Source of the DNA: Lentzea guizhouensis
GTDB taxonomy: Bacteria; Actinomycetota; Actinomycetes; Mycobacteriales; Pseudonocardiaceae
NCBI RefSeq assembly: GCF_001701025.1
Contig: NZ_CP016793.1
Coordinates: forward strand, 1,240,001-1,304,000
DNA: 64,000 nucleotides
Reading direction: 5' to 3'
Of this stretch, positions 8,455-16,580 are shown piece after piece. The translations under genes and the position numbers were made by a program. The notes below the pieces were generated by a model. The model worked only from the letters and a program-made list of their open reading frames with translations, had not been told where the DNA came from and ran no database searches. Position 1 is the first letter of the stretch; the number at the start of each line of letters is the position of its first letter.

Positions 8455-9393
8455 TCAGTGCAGCGAGTTGCCGCGGCTCGCGAACACGATCTCGACCGGC
8501 TCTCCGGCGCCGAGGGCCAGCCGCAGCAGCACGCGCGCCTTGCGGGGACACAGCCACCCCGCCATGACGGCGCCGCGCTTGATCAGGTCGGACTCGGAGC
8601 CGGTGAAGCCGTAGGTGTTCTGGAACGTGGTGCCCGCGCCCGTCCGCGTGGCGACCACGACCGGGAACCGCGCGCGGGAGATCGCCTCGGCCATGCCCGT
8701 CGAGACGTGCCCGGTTCCCGTTGCGGCGACGACGACACCGCCGACGTTGAGCCAGTCGAGCAGGGCGCCGTCGTCGTCGATCGTCGCCTCGATCAGCGAC
8801 ACAGCGGGCACACCGGCCGGTCGGGGCAGCGCGGTCAGCCGGTGGGCGGGGTGGAAGAACTGCGGCGAGCCCTCGACGACCAGGCCGAGCGGGCCGGGGA
8901 ACGAGGCGAAGGCGTTGGGCAGGCTGCTGTGCGCCTTGCGGACCCACCGGGCGGCGTGGACCTCGTCGTTGAGGACGAGCAGGGCGCCGCGGCCGCGGGA
9001 GTTGGGTGCCTGGGCGGTGGCGACGGCGGCGGCGAGGTTGGCGGGGCCGTCGGCGCCGGGGAGTCCGGGGTGGCGCATGGCGCCGGTGACGACGAGCGGT
9101 TCGTCGTGCGGCCACAGGCAGTCGAAGAAGTAGGCGGTCTCTTCGAGGGTGTCGGTGCCCTGGATGACGACCACACCGCGCGCGCCCTGCTTGACCTGCT
9201 CGTCGGCCCAGTCGAAGGCCTCCAGGAGCGTCTCGAACGTGAGCGAGGCGCCGGGGACCGTGGCCAGGGTCGCGATCTCCCCGACCTCAAGGCCACCGAC
9301 GAGGTCCTGCGCGCCCAGAGTCGGTGACACCGCACCGGAGCCCGTCATCGTGATCGTGCCGCCGAGCGATGCCACCGCCACCTGTGAGCTCAT
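8455..9393 (-). CDS. Type II-like L-asparaginase
   Basis: 312 residues. Both asparaginase signatures are present: the N-terminal nucleophile region (ASLGGTITMTGSG, residues about 9-21) and the second Thr-Asp pair in VIQGTDTLEETAYF (about 77-90). The catalytic lysine is likely in VRKAHSS. It should hydrolyse L-asparagine (possibly glutamine) to the acid and ammonia. No signal peptide is seen, so it is probably cytoplasmic. It follows the SDR gene with a 4-bp gap, so both may be co-transcribed. Confidence 0.9.
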   Translation of the reverse strand: MSSQVAVASLGGTITMTGSGAVSPTLGAQDLVGGLEVGEIATLATVPGASLTFETLLEAFDWADEQVKQGARGVVVIQGTDTLEETAYFFDCLWPHDEPLVVTGAMRHPGLPGADGPANLAAAVATAQAPNSRGRGALLVLNDEVHAARWVRKAHSSLPNAFASFPGPLGLVVEGSPQFFHPAHRLTALPRPAGVPAVSLIEATIDDDGALLDWLNVGGVVVAATGTGHVSTGMAEAISRARFPVVVATRTGAGTTFQNTYGFTGSESDLIKRGAVMAGWLCPRKARVLLRLALGAGEPVEIVFASRGNSLH

Positions 9394-9397
9394 GACC

Positions 9398-10294
9398 TCA
9401 CCCTAGGGGCATGTCGTGTTCCAGCCAGTCGGTGAGAGACGGACGCGACGGGCGCCACCCGAGGGCACGGGCGCGGGTGCCGCGGACCCGGCTGTTGGCG
9501 CCGAGCGCGTAGCGGGCGAACCCCTCGCCCCACACCGCCCCGGCGGCGGCGAGGTCCCACGGCTGCACCGGCCCCAGCCCGAGGCGGCGGGCGATCGCCT
9601 GACCGATCTCGGCGAACGAGACGTCCTCGCCGCCCTCCACGAAGTAGAACCCGGTGGCCGCGGGGTCGGTGAGAGCCAGCAGGTAGAGGTCCGCCGTGTC
9701 GTCGAGGTGCACGGTCGACCAGCGGTTGAGGCCACGCCCGACAACGCGGACGACACCGCTGCTCCTGGCCTGCTCGACGAGCGGCGGGATGAGCACGGTC
9801 TGCGGGCGGGGGCCGGTGCCGTTGCCGTAGATCAGCGAGTTGCACAGCACGACCGAGCGCACTTCCGCGTCGAGCACGGCGCGGTCGACGTCGTAGCGGG
9901 CGCGCCGGATGGGGTGGTCACCAGGGCTGAACGGCGCGGCGTCGTCGAAGACGGTGCTCGACGGCTCACCCTGGGCGTCGTCGCCGATCACGCTGGTTCC
10001 GCTGGTGTGGACCAGGACCTTGTCCGAGCCGCGCAACGCCTTGACGAAGGTGTCCACGGCACCGCGGTGGTCGCTGTTCGCGGTGTTGACGACCGCGTCC
10101 GCCCGCTCCGCCTCGCGGTGGAGCAGGGCGGTGTCGCCGAGGTCCCCGACGACCGGCTCGATCCCTGCCGCGGCAAGGGTTCCGGCCACACCGGGGGTGC
10201 GGGTCAGGCCGCGCACGGTGTGGCCGGCGCGGACCAGCTCCCTGGCGACGGCGCCGCCGATGTAGCCGCTGGCGCCCGTGAGGAAGACGTGCAA
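9398..10294 (-). CDS. NAD(P)-dependent epimerase/dehydratase (extended/atypical SDR)
   Basis: 298 residues. The nucleotide-binding glycine motif is TGASGYIGG (residues 6-14). A Rossmann strand with VVGDLGD follows, then an active-site region with VVLCNSLIYGNG; the usual YxxxK appears altered (ARYDVDRAV). HLDDTADLYLLAL is typical of NAD-dependent epimerase-family proteins. It probably acts on a small-molecule carbonyl or sugar nucleotide, but the substrate is not readable. It sits just upstream of the asparaginase on the same strand. Confidence 0.8.
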   Translation of the reverse strand: MHVFLTGASGYIGGAVARELVRAGHTVRGLTRTPGVAGTLAAAGIEPVVGDLGDTALLHREAERADAVVNTANSDHRGAVDTFVKALRGSDKVLVHTSGTSVIGDDAQGEPSSTVFDDAAPFSPGDHPIRRARYDVDRAVLDAEVRSVVLCNSLIYGNGTGPRPQTVLIPPLVEQARSSGVVRVVGRGLNRWSTVHLDDTADLYLLALTDPAATGFYFVEGGEDVSFAEIGQAIARRLGLGPVQPWDLAAAGAVWGEGFARYALGANSRVRGTRARALGWRPSRPSLTDWLEHDMPLG

Positions 10295-10399
10295 TGAGGA
10301 GTCCTTGCCGGCAGTGGTGTTCGGGGTCCGGTCGCGGAATCTGCCAGCCGCGACCGGATCCCGGCCACTTTCGTTGCCGTTCCGGCAAAGGTGCGAGGA

Positions 10400-11077
10400 C
10401 TACTGGCGCCAGTAGGTGATGTTGCGGAAACGGGCCTCCGCGCGACCGCTGCCGTGGTGGTAGACGCCGTTCTTGAAGTACCGGTTCGCGGGTCCTTCGT
10501 CCTGGTGCGTGAGTTTCAGCGAACCGTTGTAGAACACCTTGATCGTGCCGCGTGCGTTCGAAACGGCGGTGTGTTCCACCCGAATGCGGAACCACTTGTT
10601 GTAAATGCCCGTCGCGATGACCTGGTTGCTGTCCTTGCGCAGGGTGCCGCCGTTGATGTTGGCGACGTTGAGCATCACGTCGGTGGCGCGGGTGCCGGCC
10701 GGGCGGTTCTCGCGCAGGATCTGCACGACCGTCGGACCGCTGACGCCGGACGGGATGTAGATCTCGCCCTCCCACGCGCGCTGGCCGCTCGTGTACTCCT
10801 GGTGGAAGCGCAGCTCGGTGCGTGGATCGGTGGTGCTGCTGGGCGTGTGGGGAGCGTCGTAGTCGTAGACCCACATGGTGTGCACGCCGCCTTCGAACCT
10901 GTAGCGCGCGCTGGTGGCGAGGTTGTGCGGCTTCTGCACGTCGTAGCTGTACGGGGCCGACACCCACTGCGCGGACGGCGGCTGGGCGAGGGCGAGACCA
11001 GCCGGCGCGACGAGCAGGGGTGCGGTCAGGGCGAGGGCCAGTACCGACCTTCTGGTGTGGAGTGCAGGGGTTTCCAC
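10400..11077 (-). CDS. Secreted polysaccharide-lyase-like protein (jelly-roll fold)
   Basis: 225 residues from the GTG at 11077, which has GGAGGGA 7 bp upstream. The upstream start at 11116 would place the operator and ribosome site inside the gene. A Tat/Sec-type signal (HTRRSVLALALTAPLLVAP, A-x-A near residue 32) is followed by a concanavalin-like domain with the pattern RTELRF, WEGEIYIPSG, VIQ-type strand, KWFRIRVEH, YFKNGVYHHG and the closing ARFRNITYWR. This pattern is seen in PL7/PL20-type lyases and relatives. It likely cleaves or binds a uronic-acid or amino-sugar polymer outside the cell. A DasR-like palindrome lies just upstream. Confidence 0.7.
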   Translation of the reverse strand: METPALHTRRSVLALALTAPLLVAPAGLALAQPPSAQWVSAPYSYDVQKPHNLATSARYRFEGGVHTMWVYDYDAPHTPSSTTDPRTELRFHQEYTSGQRAWEGEIYIPSGVSGPTVVQILRENRPAGTRATDVMLNVANINGGTLRKDSNQVIATGIYNKWFRIRVEHTAVSNARGTIKVFYNGSLKLTHQDEGPANRYFKNGVYHHGSGRAEARFRNITYWRQ

Positions 11078-11100
11078 GGTGAATCCCTCCGACCTTCGAT

Positions 11101-11118
11101 AAGTGGTCTGTACCACTT
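11101..11118. promoter_or_regulatory. DasR/GntR-like operator upstream of the lyase-like gene
   Basis: AAGTGGT-CTGT-ACCACTT is a perfect 7-bp inverted repeat. Its 16-bp core matches the published dre consensus of DasR (ACTGGTCTAGACCAGT) at 12 of 16 positions. It lies 24 bp before the GTG at 11077, where a repressor would block initiation. DasR controls N-acetylglucosamine and chitin use in actinomycetes; assignment to DasR rather than another HutC-subfamily GntR is inference. Confidence 0.6.
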
Positions 11119-11186
11119 TGGGGGCACGAAGGCAGAGGGATCAATACCTCGTTCAGTTTCCGGAACAAGATTCAGATGGGCGAACT

Positions 11187-11202
11187 TTTCACATTCGTGA
11201 AA
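11187..11202. promoter_or_regulatory. Short palindrome in the mtnD/lyase intergenic gap
   Basis: TTTCAC-ATTC-GTGAAA is a perfect 6-bp inverted repeat, 25 bp after the mtnD stop and about 110 bp upstream of the lyase-like gene. It could be an operator or part of the lyase promoter region; it is too weak for a terminator. Confidence 0.3.
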
Positions 11203-11227
11203 CCGACTAGCGACTACCCACAGCGCC

Positions 11228-11794
11228 TTACAGGTGGCCTGCGGCGAGCTCGTCGAACGTCGGGAACTTCGTGGCGATGTCGCTGCCGGTGAAGTTGCCG
11301 ATCCAGCCGTCGTCGTCGTGGAAGAAGCGCACGGACACGTAATCGGGTTCCGTGCCCATGTCGAACCAGTGCGTGGTGTTCGCCGGAACGCTCAGCAGGT
11401 CGCCGGCCGTGCAGAGCACCCCGTAGACCTTGTCGCCGATGTGCAGGTAGAAAACGCCTGCGCCACGGGCGAAGTAGCGGTCCTCGTCGTCGTCGTGCGT
11501 GTGCTCGGCGAGGAACTTGGTGCGGAACTCGGCGGCCTTCACGCGGTACTCGTCCGTGTCGGCAGGGGCCATCTCCATCGCGTCGACGTAGGTGTACCCC
11601 TCCGTCTCGCTGACGCGGGCGATGTCCTTCTCGTAGACCTGCAGGGCGTTCTCCGCGGTCACACCGTCCACGACGGACCAGCGGGAGAACCGCACGCCGT
11701 GCTCCTTGAGCTCGGTGGCGACCTCCTCGGGATCGGTGGTGCGGAGCAGCGTCGTCTCGGGGCCGGAGTCCGGCCACACCGTCAGCAGCGTCAT
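11228..11794 (-). CDS. mtnD: Acireductone dioxygenase
   Basis: 188 residues. The ARD cupin metal site is seen as EHTHDDDEDRYFARG (His-x-His with the downstream Glu/Asp) near residues 92-106, plus the later histidine in NTTHWFDMG. With iron it converts acireductone and O2 to the methionine precursor 2-keto-4-methylthiobutyrate and formate. With nickel a different, CO-forming product is made. It is the last gene of the methionine-salvage operon; its ATG overlaps the mtnB stop by 4 bp. The ATG at 11794 starts the canonical MTLLTVWPD; earlier in-frame starts lie within mtnB. Confidence 0.92.
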   Translation of the reverse strand: MTLLTVWPDSGPETTLLRTTDPEEVATELKEHGVRFSRWSVVDGVTAENALQVYEKDIARVSETEGYTYVDAMEMAPADTDEYRVKAAEFRTKFLAEHTHDDDEDRYFARGAGVFYLHIGDKVYGVLCTAGDLLSVPANTTHWFDMGTEPDYVSVRFFHDDDGWIGNFTGSDIATKFPTFDELAAGHL

Positions 11795-12390
11795 GCGTGC
11801 CTCCCCGTGAAGGTTTCCTGTCGCGTCTCCACCTTGAAGCGCAGCAACCACTCCAGGCATTCCAGCCGGTGCCGGGCCTGGACCAGGTCGTCGCCCCACA
11901 CGTAGACGCCGTGCCGCGCGACGATCAACGCGGGCGTGCGCGGGTCGAAGCCCTTCTCGAAGGCGTCACCCAGCTCGACCATGTCCTGCGAGTTGCGGAC
12001 GACCGGGACGACGACCTCCTCGTGGTCGTAGCGCCCGAAGCCCTTGAGCATCTCCAGGTCCTTGAGCACCACGCCGTCCGGCCAGTGCTCCGCCGCGACC
12101 ACCGGTGCCAGCGCGTGGACGTGGACGACCGCGCCCGCTCCGGCGACCCTGGCGATCCTGGCGTGCAGGCCCGCCTCGGCGGACGGGACCTTGTCGCTGT
12201 CGACGGCGTTGCCGTGCTCGTCGATGACCACGCTGTCCGCCGCGGTGATCTCGCCCTTGTCGACGCCGCTGACCGTGACCGCGAGCCGGAGCGGATCGCG
12301 TTGCGTGACCACGGAGAGGTTGCCCGACGTGCCGCGCATCCAGCCCATCGCGGCGTAACGGGCGCACTCGCGTGCGAGCTCCGCGGTCAC
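11791..12390 (-). CDS. mtnB: Methylthioribulose-1-phosphate dehydratase
   Basis: 199 residues from the GTG at 12390, which overlaps the mtnC stop (GTGA). Class II aldolase/adducin fold: GTSGNLSV near residue 20, a zinc site in VVHVHALAPV (His-x-His near 90-92) and a later histidine in ARHGVYVWGDD. It dehydrates 5-methylthioribulose-1-phosphate to the diketo intermediate used by MtnC. Its position between mtnC and mtnD fits the pathway. Confidence 0.92.
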   Translation of the reverse strand: MTAELARECARYAAMGWMRGTSGNLSVVTQRDPLRLAVTVSGVDKGEITAADSVVIDEHGNAVDSDKVPSAEAGLHARIARVAGAGAVVHVHALAPVVAAEHWPDGVVLKDLEMLKGFGRYDHEEVVVPVVRNSQDMVELGDAFEKGFDPRTPALIVARHGVYVWGDDLVQARHRLECLEWLLRFKVETRQETFTGRHA

Positions 12391-13043
12391 GAAAGCTCCC
12401 ACACGGTCGGGTGCGGCGTGAAGTCGGCGTTGCCGTACGGCTCACCTGCGCGCGCGACGCCGACCGTCTTCCAGCCCGCCTCCTGCGCGGCGTGCAGCTC
12501 GGCCGGGACGTCGCTGTAGAACGTGATGTCGTCGCTCTGCAACGTCTCGGCGATCTTGTGGTACGACGCGGCCTCGCGCTTCGGTCCGGCGTTGACCGTG
12601 TCGAAGTGGTGCTCCAGCAACGGGGTCAGGTCGCCGTCGGTGGTGTGCTGGAAGAACGCGATCTGGCCGGCGACCGAGCCGCTGGAGAAGATCGCGAGCT
12701 TGATGCCGTCGCCGTGCCACTTGCGGATGGCGGGCACGACGTCCGGGAAGAACTCCGCCACCAGGTCGCCCTGTGCGTACCCCTGCTGCCAGATCAAGCC
12801 CTGCAACGTCTTGAGCGGCGTGACCTTCTGGTCGGCGTCCATCCAGTCGTGCAACGCTTTGACGACGTCGTCGTGGCCGGACAGCTCCTTGATCTGCCGG
12901 ACCGCGTCGGCGACCACCGGGTCGTCACCGTGCTGCTCGATCCACGGCCCGAGCCGCGGCCGCGCGTAGTCGTACAGCACGACCAGCACCTGGTCCGTGG
13001 CGCTCAGCGTGCCCTCGATGTCGAGCACGACCCACTTGCTCAC
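12387..13043 (-). CDS. mtnC: Enolase-phosphatase E1 (acireductone synthase)
   Basis: 218 residues. HAD-superfamily enzyme with the MtnC-specific motif I DIEGT (Asp8 nucleophile, with Glu10 in place of the usual Asp), motif II IFSSGS near residue 117, and motif IV FYSDVPAE near 173. It enolises and dephosphorylates the diketo intermediate to acireductone, the MtnD substrate. The GTG start overlaps the mtnA stop (GTGA). Confidence 0.93.
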   Translation of the reverse strand: MSKWVVLDIEGTLSATDQVLVVLYDYARPRLGPWIEQHGDDPVVADAVRQIKELSGHDDVVKALHDWMDADQKVTPLKTLQGLIWQQGYAQGDLVAEFFPDVVPAIRKWHGDGIKLAIFSSGSVAGQIAFFQHTTDGDLTPLLEHHFDTVNAGPKREAASYHKIAETLQSDDITFYSDVPAELHAAQEAGWKTVGVARAGEPYGNADFTPHPTVWELS

Positions 13044-14041
13044 CGCTGTTCTCCCTCGTAGTACTTGTCCAGCTCCCCGGCGTTGAAGACGCCTCGGTCT
13101 GTCACCACGTCCGTGACGAACCTCGGCGGCGTCACGTCGAACGCCGGGTACAGCCCTTTCGCCCGCGGTGTGGCACTCGGCCTGCCGAGCACCTGCAGCA
13201 CCTCGGCGCCGTCGCGGTACTCGATCTCCACGTGCTCCGTCGTCGGCGCCTTGTGGTCGGGTGCCTGCACCTGGGCGTGGAACGGTACGCCGAACGCGTG
13301 CGCTGCCACGGCCAGTCCCAGTGTGCCGACCTTGTTGACGACATGCCCGTCCATGGTCACCCGATCGGCCGCCGTGACCAAGGCGTCGATCTCGCCGCTC
13401 TGCAGCACTGCGGCGCCCATGCCGTCGGTGATGAGCGTGGTGTCGACGCCCATCTCGATCAACGTCTCGGCCGTCAGCCGCGCGCCCTGCAGGTACGGGC
13501 GGGTCTCCGTGCAGTAGAACTTCAGCTTTTTTCCTTGCTGCTGGGCGGCTTTGACCGTTTCGGTGAGGTAGAGGTCGGCCCAGCAGTGGGTGAGGACGGT
13601 GGCCCGCTCCGGCAGCAGGTTGGCCGTGTGCTCGCCGAGCTTTCGGCTCTTGTCGCGGTACCTGTGGTCACCGGTTTTCGCGCCGTTCAGTGCTTCCGTG
13701 ACGTCTCGTTCGGCGTCAACGGCTTCCAGGACGACCGCGGTGGCCTTGCGCAGTGCGTTGTTGGTGCGCCTGGTGTTCTCGAGCATGGTCGCGGTCTGCT
13801 GGAGCTGTGCGCGGGCCTGGTCGAACGGCAGGTGTTCGAGGGTGCGGGCCTTGAGCACCATGCCGTAGAGGACCGCAAAGTACGGCCCCGAGGACTGGGT
13901 GACCATGTCCTCGATGGCCTTCGCGACCTCCTCGACCGTCTTGCACAGCACCCATTCGCGTTCGAACGGGAACTGCCGCCGGTCGAGGATGAGCACACCG
14001 TCGTCGGTGAGCCGGACCGAGTCGGCGAGCACGGGTTCCAT
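13040..14041 (-). CDS. mtnA: Divergent methylthioribose-1-phosphate isomerase
   Basis: 333 residues, aIF2B/MtnA isomerase fold. The catalytic cysteine is kept in TVLTHCWAD (near residue 148) and the aspartate in LITDGMGA (near 212), with the closing motif PFHAQVQAPDHK. The usual RGAPAIG and TRPTAVNL motifs are replaced by TQSSGPYFAVLYG and TRRTNNALRKA, so it belongs to a divergent branch. Its place between mtnC and a monooxygenase, with 1-bp and 4-bp overlaps, supports the isomerase role in the salvage pathway, though a related sugar phosphate is possible. Confidence 0.82.
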   Translation of the reverse strand: MEPVLADSVRLTDDGVLILDRRQFPFEREWVLCKTVEEVAKAIEDMVTQSSGPYFAVLYGMVLKARTLEHLPFDQARAQLQQTATMLENTRRTNNALRKATAVVLEAVDAERDVTEALNGAKTGDHRYRDKSRKLGEHTANLLPERATVLTHCWADLYLTETVKAAQQQGKKLKFYCTETRPYLQGARLTAETLIEMGVDTTLITDGMGAAVLQSGEIDALVTAADRVTMDGHVVNKVGTLGLAVAAHAFGVPFHAQVQAPDHKAPTTEHVEIEYRDGAEVLQVLGRPSATPRAKGLYPAFDVTPPRFVTDVVTDRGVFNAGELDKYYEGEQR

Positions 14042-15141
14042 CAGCTGTACCCGGTGTGCGCGGGGCGGGCGCCGGTCAGGAAGTGCTCGCCGACCTCGCG
14101 TGCCTTGTAGACGACCGGGTCGTGCAACGTGAGCGTGCGCGCGTTGCGCCAGAACCGGTCCACGCCGTACTTCTGCGCCGTGCCGCGCGCGCCGACCTGT
14201 TCGAAGATGCGGCTGCTGACCTCGTTGACGAGCTTGGTGCTGACGACCTTGGCCGCGGAGATCTCGACGGCGACCTGTGCGCGCTTCTGCGGCGTGAGGT
14301 TCTTGCCGAGCTCTGACGCTTCCCAGAGGAGTTTGGCGGCCTCGTCCGCGAGCAGCCCGGCGGCCTTGGTCTGCGACACCATCTCGCCGTACGCGGCGAC
14401 GATGTACGGGTCCTCGGTGGCGTGCTCGACCCCGCTGACGAACCACGGGCGGGTCTTCGTGCGGGTGTAGTCGGCGGCCTCGTCGAGCGCGCCCTCCGCG
14501 ATGGCGACGTAGAGCTGCGCCAGCACCAGCTGGAACCCGATCGCGGCGAGGCTGATCCGCGGGTCCTCGTTGGCTGGCTGCACACCGAGGACCTCGGTCA
14601 CCTCGACGTTCTCGAAGACGACCCCGCCGGACGCCGTGAGCCGCTGGCCGATGTTGTCCCAATCGTCCAAGCAGGTGATCCCGGTCGCTTTTCCGTCGAG
14701 CAGGAAGGTGAGCTTCTCGCCGTTGTCCGTGCGGGTCGCGCTGACCACGAGCCGGTCGGCGACACTCGCTCCGGTGGCGAACGTCTTGCGCCCGTTGAGC
14801 AGGAAGCCGGTGCCGGTGGGCGTGAGCTCCAGCGCCGCGTCGAGCGGGTTGCTGACCCCGGCCCAGAACTGGTCGTCGTGCCGGGAGAAGGCGGTGTCGA
14901 ACAGCCCGCTGCGCCAGATCTGCAGGTAGTGGTACCCGAGGAGGTGCCCGGCGTTCGCGTCGGCGGCCCCGATGATCCGGTTGATCCGCTGCTGGGTGGC
15001 CCAGTCGCTGACGTTGAGCAGGCCGCTCTGCCGGAGCAGCTCCACCTCCTTGGTGGGTGGCTGGTTGGCCCGGTCCCTGTCCGCCGCGTCGGACCTGAGC
15101 GTCGCCGCGACGTCCCGCGCGACGTCCAGCCAGTTCGTCAT
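14041..15141 (-). CDS. Acyl-CoA-dehydrogenase-fold flavin monooxygenase (DszC/SfnB-like)
   Basis: 366 residues from the ATG at 15141, which has GAGAGGAG 6 bp upstream. The acyl-CoA dehydrogenase fold is clear (LLRQSGLLNVSDW, NGRKTFATGAS, QRLTASGGVVFENVEV, LVLAQLYVAIAEGALDEA), but the acyl-CoA base glutamate region is not typical. It resembles the flavin-dependent sulfur-compound oxygenases DszC and SfnB. It is the first gene of the methionine-salvage operon (TGATG overlap with mtnA), so it may oxidise or release a sulfur compound that feeds salvage (inference). Confidence 0.75.
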   Translation of the reverse strand: MTNWLDVARDVAATLRSDAADRDRANQPPTKEVELLRQSGLLNVSDWATQQRINRIIGAADANAGHLLGYHYLQIWRSGLFDTAFSRHDDQFWAGVSNPLDAALELTPTGTGFLLNGRKTFATGASVADRLVVSATRTDNGEKLTFLLDGKATGITCLDDWDNIGQRLTASGGVVFENVEVTEVLGVQPANEDPRISLAAIGFQLVLAQLYVAIAEGALDEAADYTRTKTRPWFVSGVEHATEDPYIVAAYGEMVSQTKAAGLLADEAAKLLWEASELGKNLTPQKRAQVAVEISAAKVVSTKLVNEVSSRIFEQVGARGTAQKYGVDRFWRNARTLTLHDPVVYKAREVGEHFLTGARPAHTGYS

Positions 15142-15239
15142 GCCTGCTCCTCTCGGTGGTACCCGTGCCAACTTACTTCGTCACACCACCGGGCTAACCA
15201 ACATGTGAGAAGGACTTCCGCCTGGCAGACTGCCTGCGG

Positions 15240-15256
15240 ACCCCGGTCTCCGGGGT
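15240..15256 (+). promoter_or_regulatory. Hairpin in the cold-shock gene leader
   Basis: ACCCCGG-TCT-CCGGGGT forms a 7-bp stem, 25 bp before the csp start codon and upstream of its AGGGAG ribosome site. Cold-shock leaders are often structured and temperature-sensitive; that role is inference. Confidence 0.4.
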
Positions 15257-15280
15257 CAACGACTATAGGGAGCATTTCGC

Positions 15281-15484
15281 ATGGCGCAGGGCACTGTTAA
15301 GTGGTTCAACGGCGAGAAGGGCTTCGGATTCATCGCGCAGGACGGCGGCGGTCCGGACGTTTTCGTGCACTACTCGCAGATCGAGGGCAACGGCTTCCGC
15401 TCGCTCGAGGAGCAGCAGCGGGTCGAGTTCGAGATCGGCCAGGGTCAGAAGGGACCACAGGCGCAGGCCGTCCGCGCCATCTGA
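15281..15484 (+). CDS. CspA-family cold-shock protein
   Basis: 67 residues, the standard size. Both RNA-binding motifs are present: KGFGFIAQD (RNP1) and VFVHYSQI (RNP2), after the invariant GTVKWFN start. It binds single-stranded nucleic acid and acts as an RNA chaperone. AGGGAG lies 9 bp before the ATG. It is divergent from the methionine-salvage operon and followed by a terminator hairpin. Confidence 0.96.
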   Translation: MAQGTVKWFNGEKGFGFIAQDGGGPDVFVHYSQIEGNGFRSLEEQQRVEFEIGQGQKGPQAQAVRAI

Positions 15485-15498
15485 TGCCGCTTTGACAG

Positions 15499-15530
15499 GG
15501 CCCGCTCAGCTCCGCTGGGCGGGCTTCTTT
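15499..15530. terminator. Bidirectional terminator between csp and a convergent gene
   Basis: GGCCCGCTCAG-CTCCG-CTGGGCGGGC forms a GC-rich stem with one G-T pair, followed by TTCTTT on the plus strand. It lies 15 bp after csp and overlaps the 3' end of the convergent membrane-protein gene (stop at 15506). Confidence 0.7.
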
Positions 15531-16045
15531 CGTGCTCGGACGATTGTGACCGTGATCGCCGCGGCGAGGACGAACGCGCCGCCGTCGGTGATGGCGGACG
15601 GCAGGGTGCCCACCGGTCCGAAGTGTTCCACCGCGGCCTGCCACATCTGGGGCGGCACCATGAAGACACCGGCGGCCTGGGTGACGTTGGTGACGAGGAC
15701 GGCGGGCAGCAGCCACCTGGGCGGTGCGGGCCGGAAGGCGAGGACGCCGAGGGCGTTGGCGACGATGTAGAGGCAGCCGACGGCCCGGAAGACCGTCAGG
15801 AACTGCTCTGCCGCGGCCGGGTCGGCGTTCGCGAGAACCATCATCCTGGTGAGGGTGTGGTCGTCGACGATCACGAATGCGTGCAGCGCGGTGCCGACGG
15901 TGAAGACGATCGAGGCGATGCCGGTGATCGTCGTGAGCCTTCTCCCCAGTGGGTCCACGAGTCCGATGTTCTGCTTTTGCCGTTGATCAAGCATCCGGGA
16001 TGTCCCCGGTGCTCGCCCTGAAAAATTGTCAGACCTCGTCGTCAT
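15506..16045 (-). CDS. Hypothetical four-helix membrane protein
   Basis: 179 residues from the ATG at 16045; an internal ATG 17 codons later (MLDQRQKQNIGL) is an alternative. Four hydrophobic segments are visible, about residues 38-58, 80-100, 108-130 and 148-168 (for example TTITGIASIVFTVGTALHAF), ending with the basic tail RARKKPAQRS. It looks like a small uncharacterised integral membrane protein; no catalytic motif is visible. Confidence 0.65.
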   Translation of the reverse strand: MTTRSDNFSGRAPGTSRMLDQRQKQNIGLVDPLGRRLTTITGIASIVFTVGTALHAFVIVDDHTLTRMMVLANADPAAAEQFLTVFRAVGCLYIVANALGVLAFRPAPPRWLLPAVLVTNVTQAAGVFMVPPQMWQAAVEHFGPVGTLPSAITDGGAFVLAAAITVTIVRARKKPAQRS

Positions 16046-16081
16046 CCTGGTTCCCGGAGAACTCCCACCCCTGGAGAACCA

Positions 16082-16379
16082 GTGATCGAAAGGCCGGACA
16101 ACTCATGCGCGTACCTCAGCTCAGCCGTCAACGCCAAGGTCGCCCAGCTCGCCCGGTGGACGTGGCGCCACCCGCGGGTGGTCAACCTGGAGGTGAACCG
16201 CCAGATCGCGTTCGGTCCCGTCGACGCGCCACCGAGGACCAGCTCCGGGAGGCGCTGCGGTACGTGGAAGGCCGGCTGCGCGAGGCCCTGACGCAGGTGC
16301 GGCGGCGGTGACCCGCTGAGGGAGGCGCTCCGGTACGTGGGCGACCGGCTGAGAGCGCTGGCAGGCCGCGGGGGAACGC
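16082..16379 (+). pseudogene. Degenerate coding remnant with a repeated LREALRYV segment
   Basis: One frame begins MIERPDNSCAYLSSAVNAKV at 16082 and reads well for about 45 codons. The frame then shifts, and the coherent continuation in another frame is QLREALRYVEGRLREALTQV, stopping at 16311. After the stop a near copy, LREALRYVGDRLRALAGRG, follows in a third frame. This looks like a decayed small protein gene with an internal repeat, or a gene broken by missing bases. No family recognised. Confidence 0.35.
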
Positions 16380-16580
16380 ACCGCCCTTGACGCAACCGGG
16401 CGGGGAGCCGCCGTTCTGACCGCGACGAAGGAGAGGCCGCCGGGCTGACGCGTAGCCCGGCGGAGCTCACCTCGTCCGGGCGCTCGCGCCCGAACACGCG
16501 GGGGTCTGGGGGTCGCTCCCCAGAAGACACGACGAACGACGCGGTCCGCGCTGTCCGCGGACACACGTCTCCTGAGTGAG
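16380..16580. other. Non-coding GC-rich stretch with strong hairpins
   Basis: I see no convincing gene here. A perfect 10-bp hairpin (CCGCCGGGCT, 7-nt loop, complement) lies at 16437-16463 and could terminate whatever is transcribed from the left. An antisense frame spanning 16042-16566 is low-complexity and not convincing. Confidence 0.5.

Noticed and set aside
16042..16566. A 174-codon minus-strand frame in the gap before the PI-PLC gene
   Set aside because: Ser/Arg/Pro-rich, no motif and no ribosome site; it runs across hairpins and a decayed plus-strand frame.
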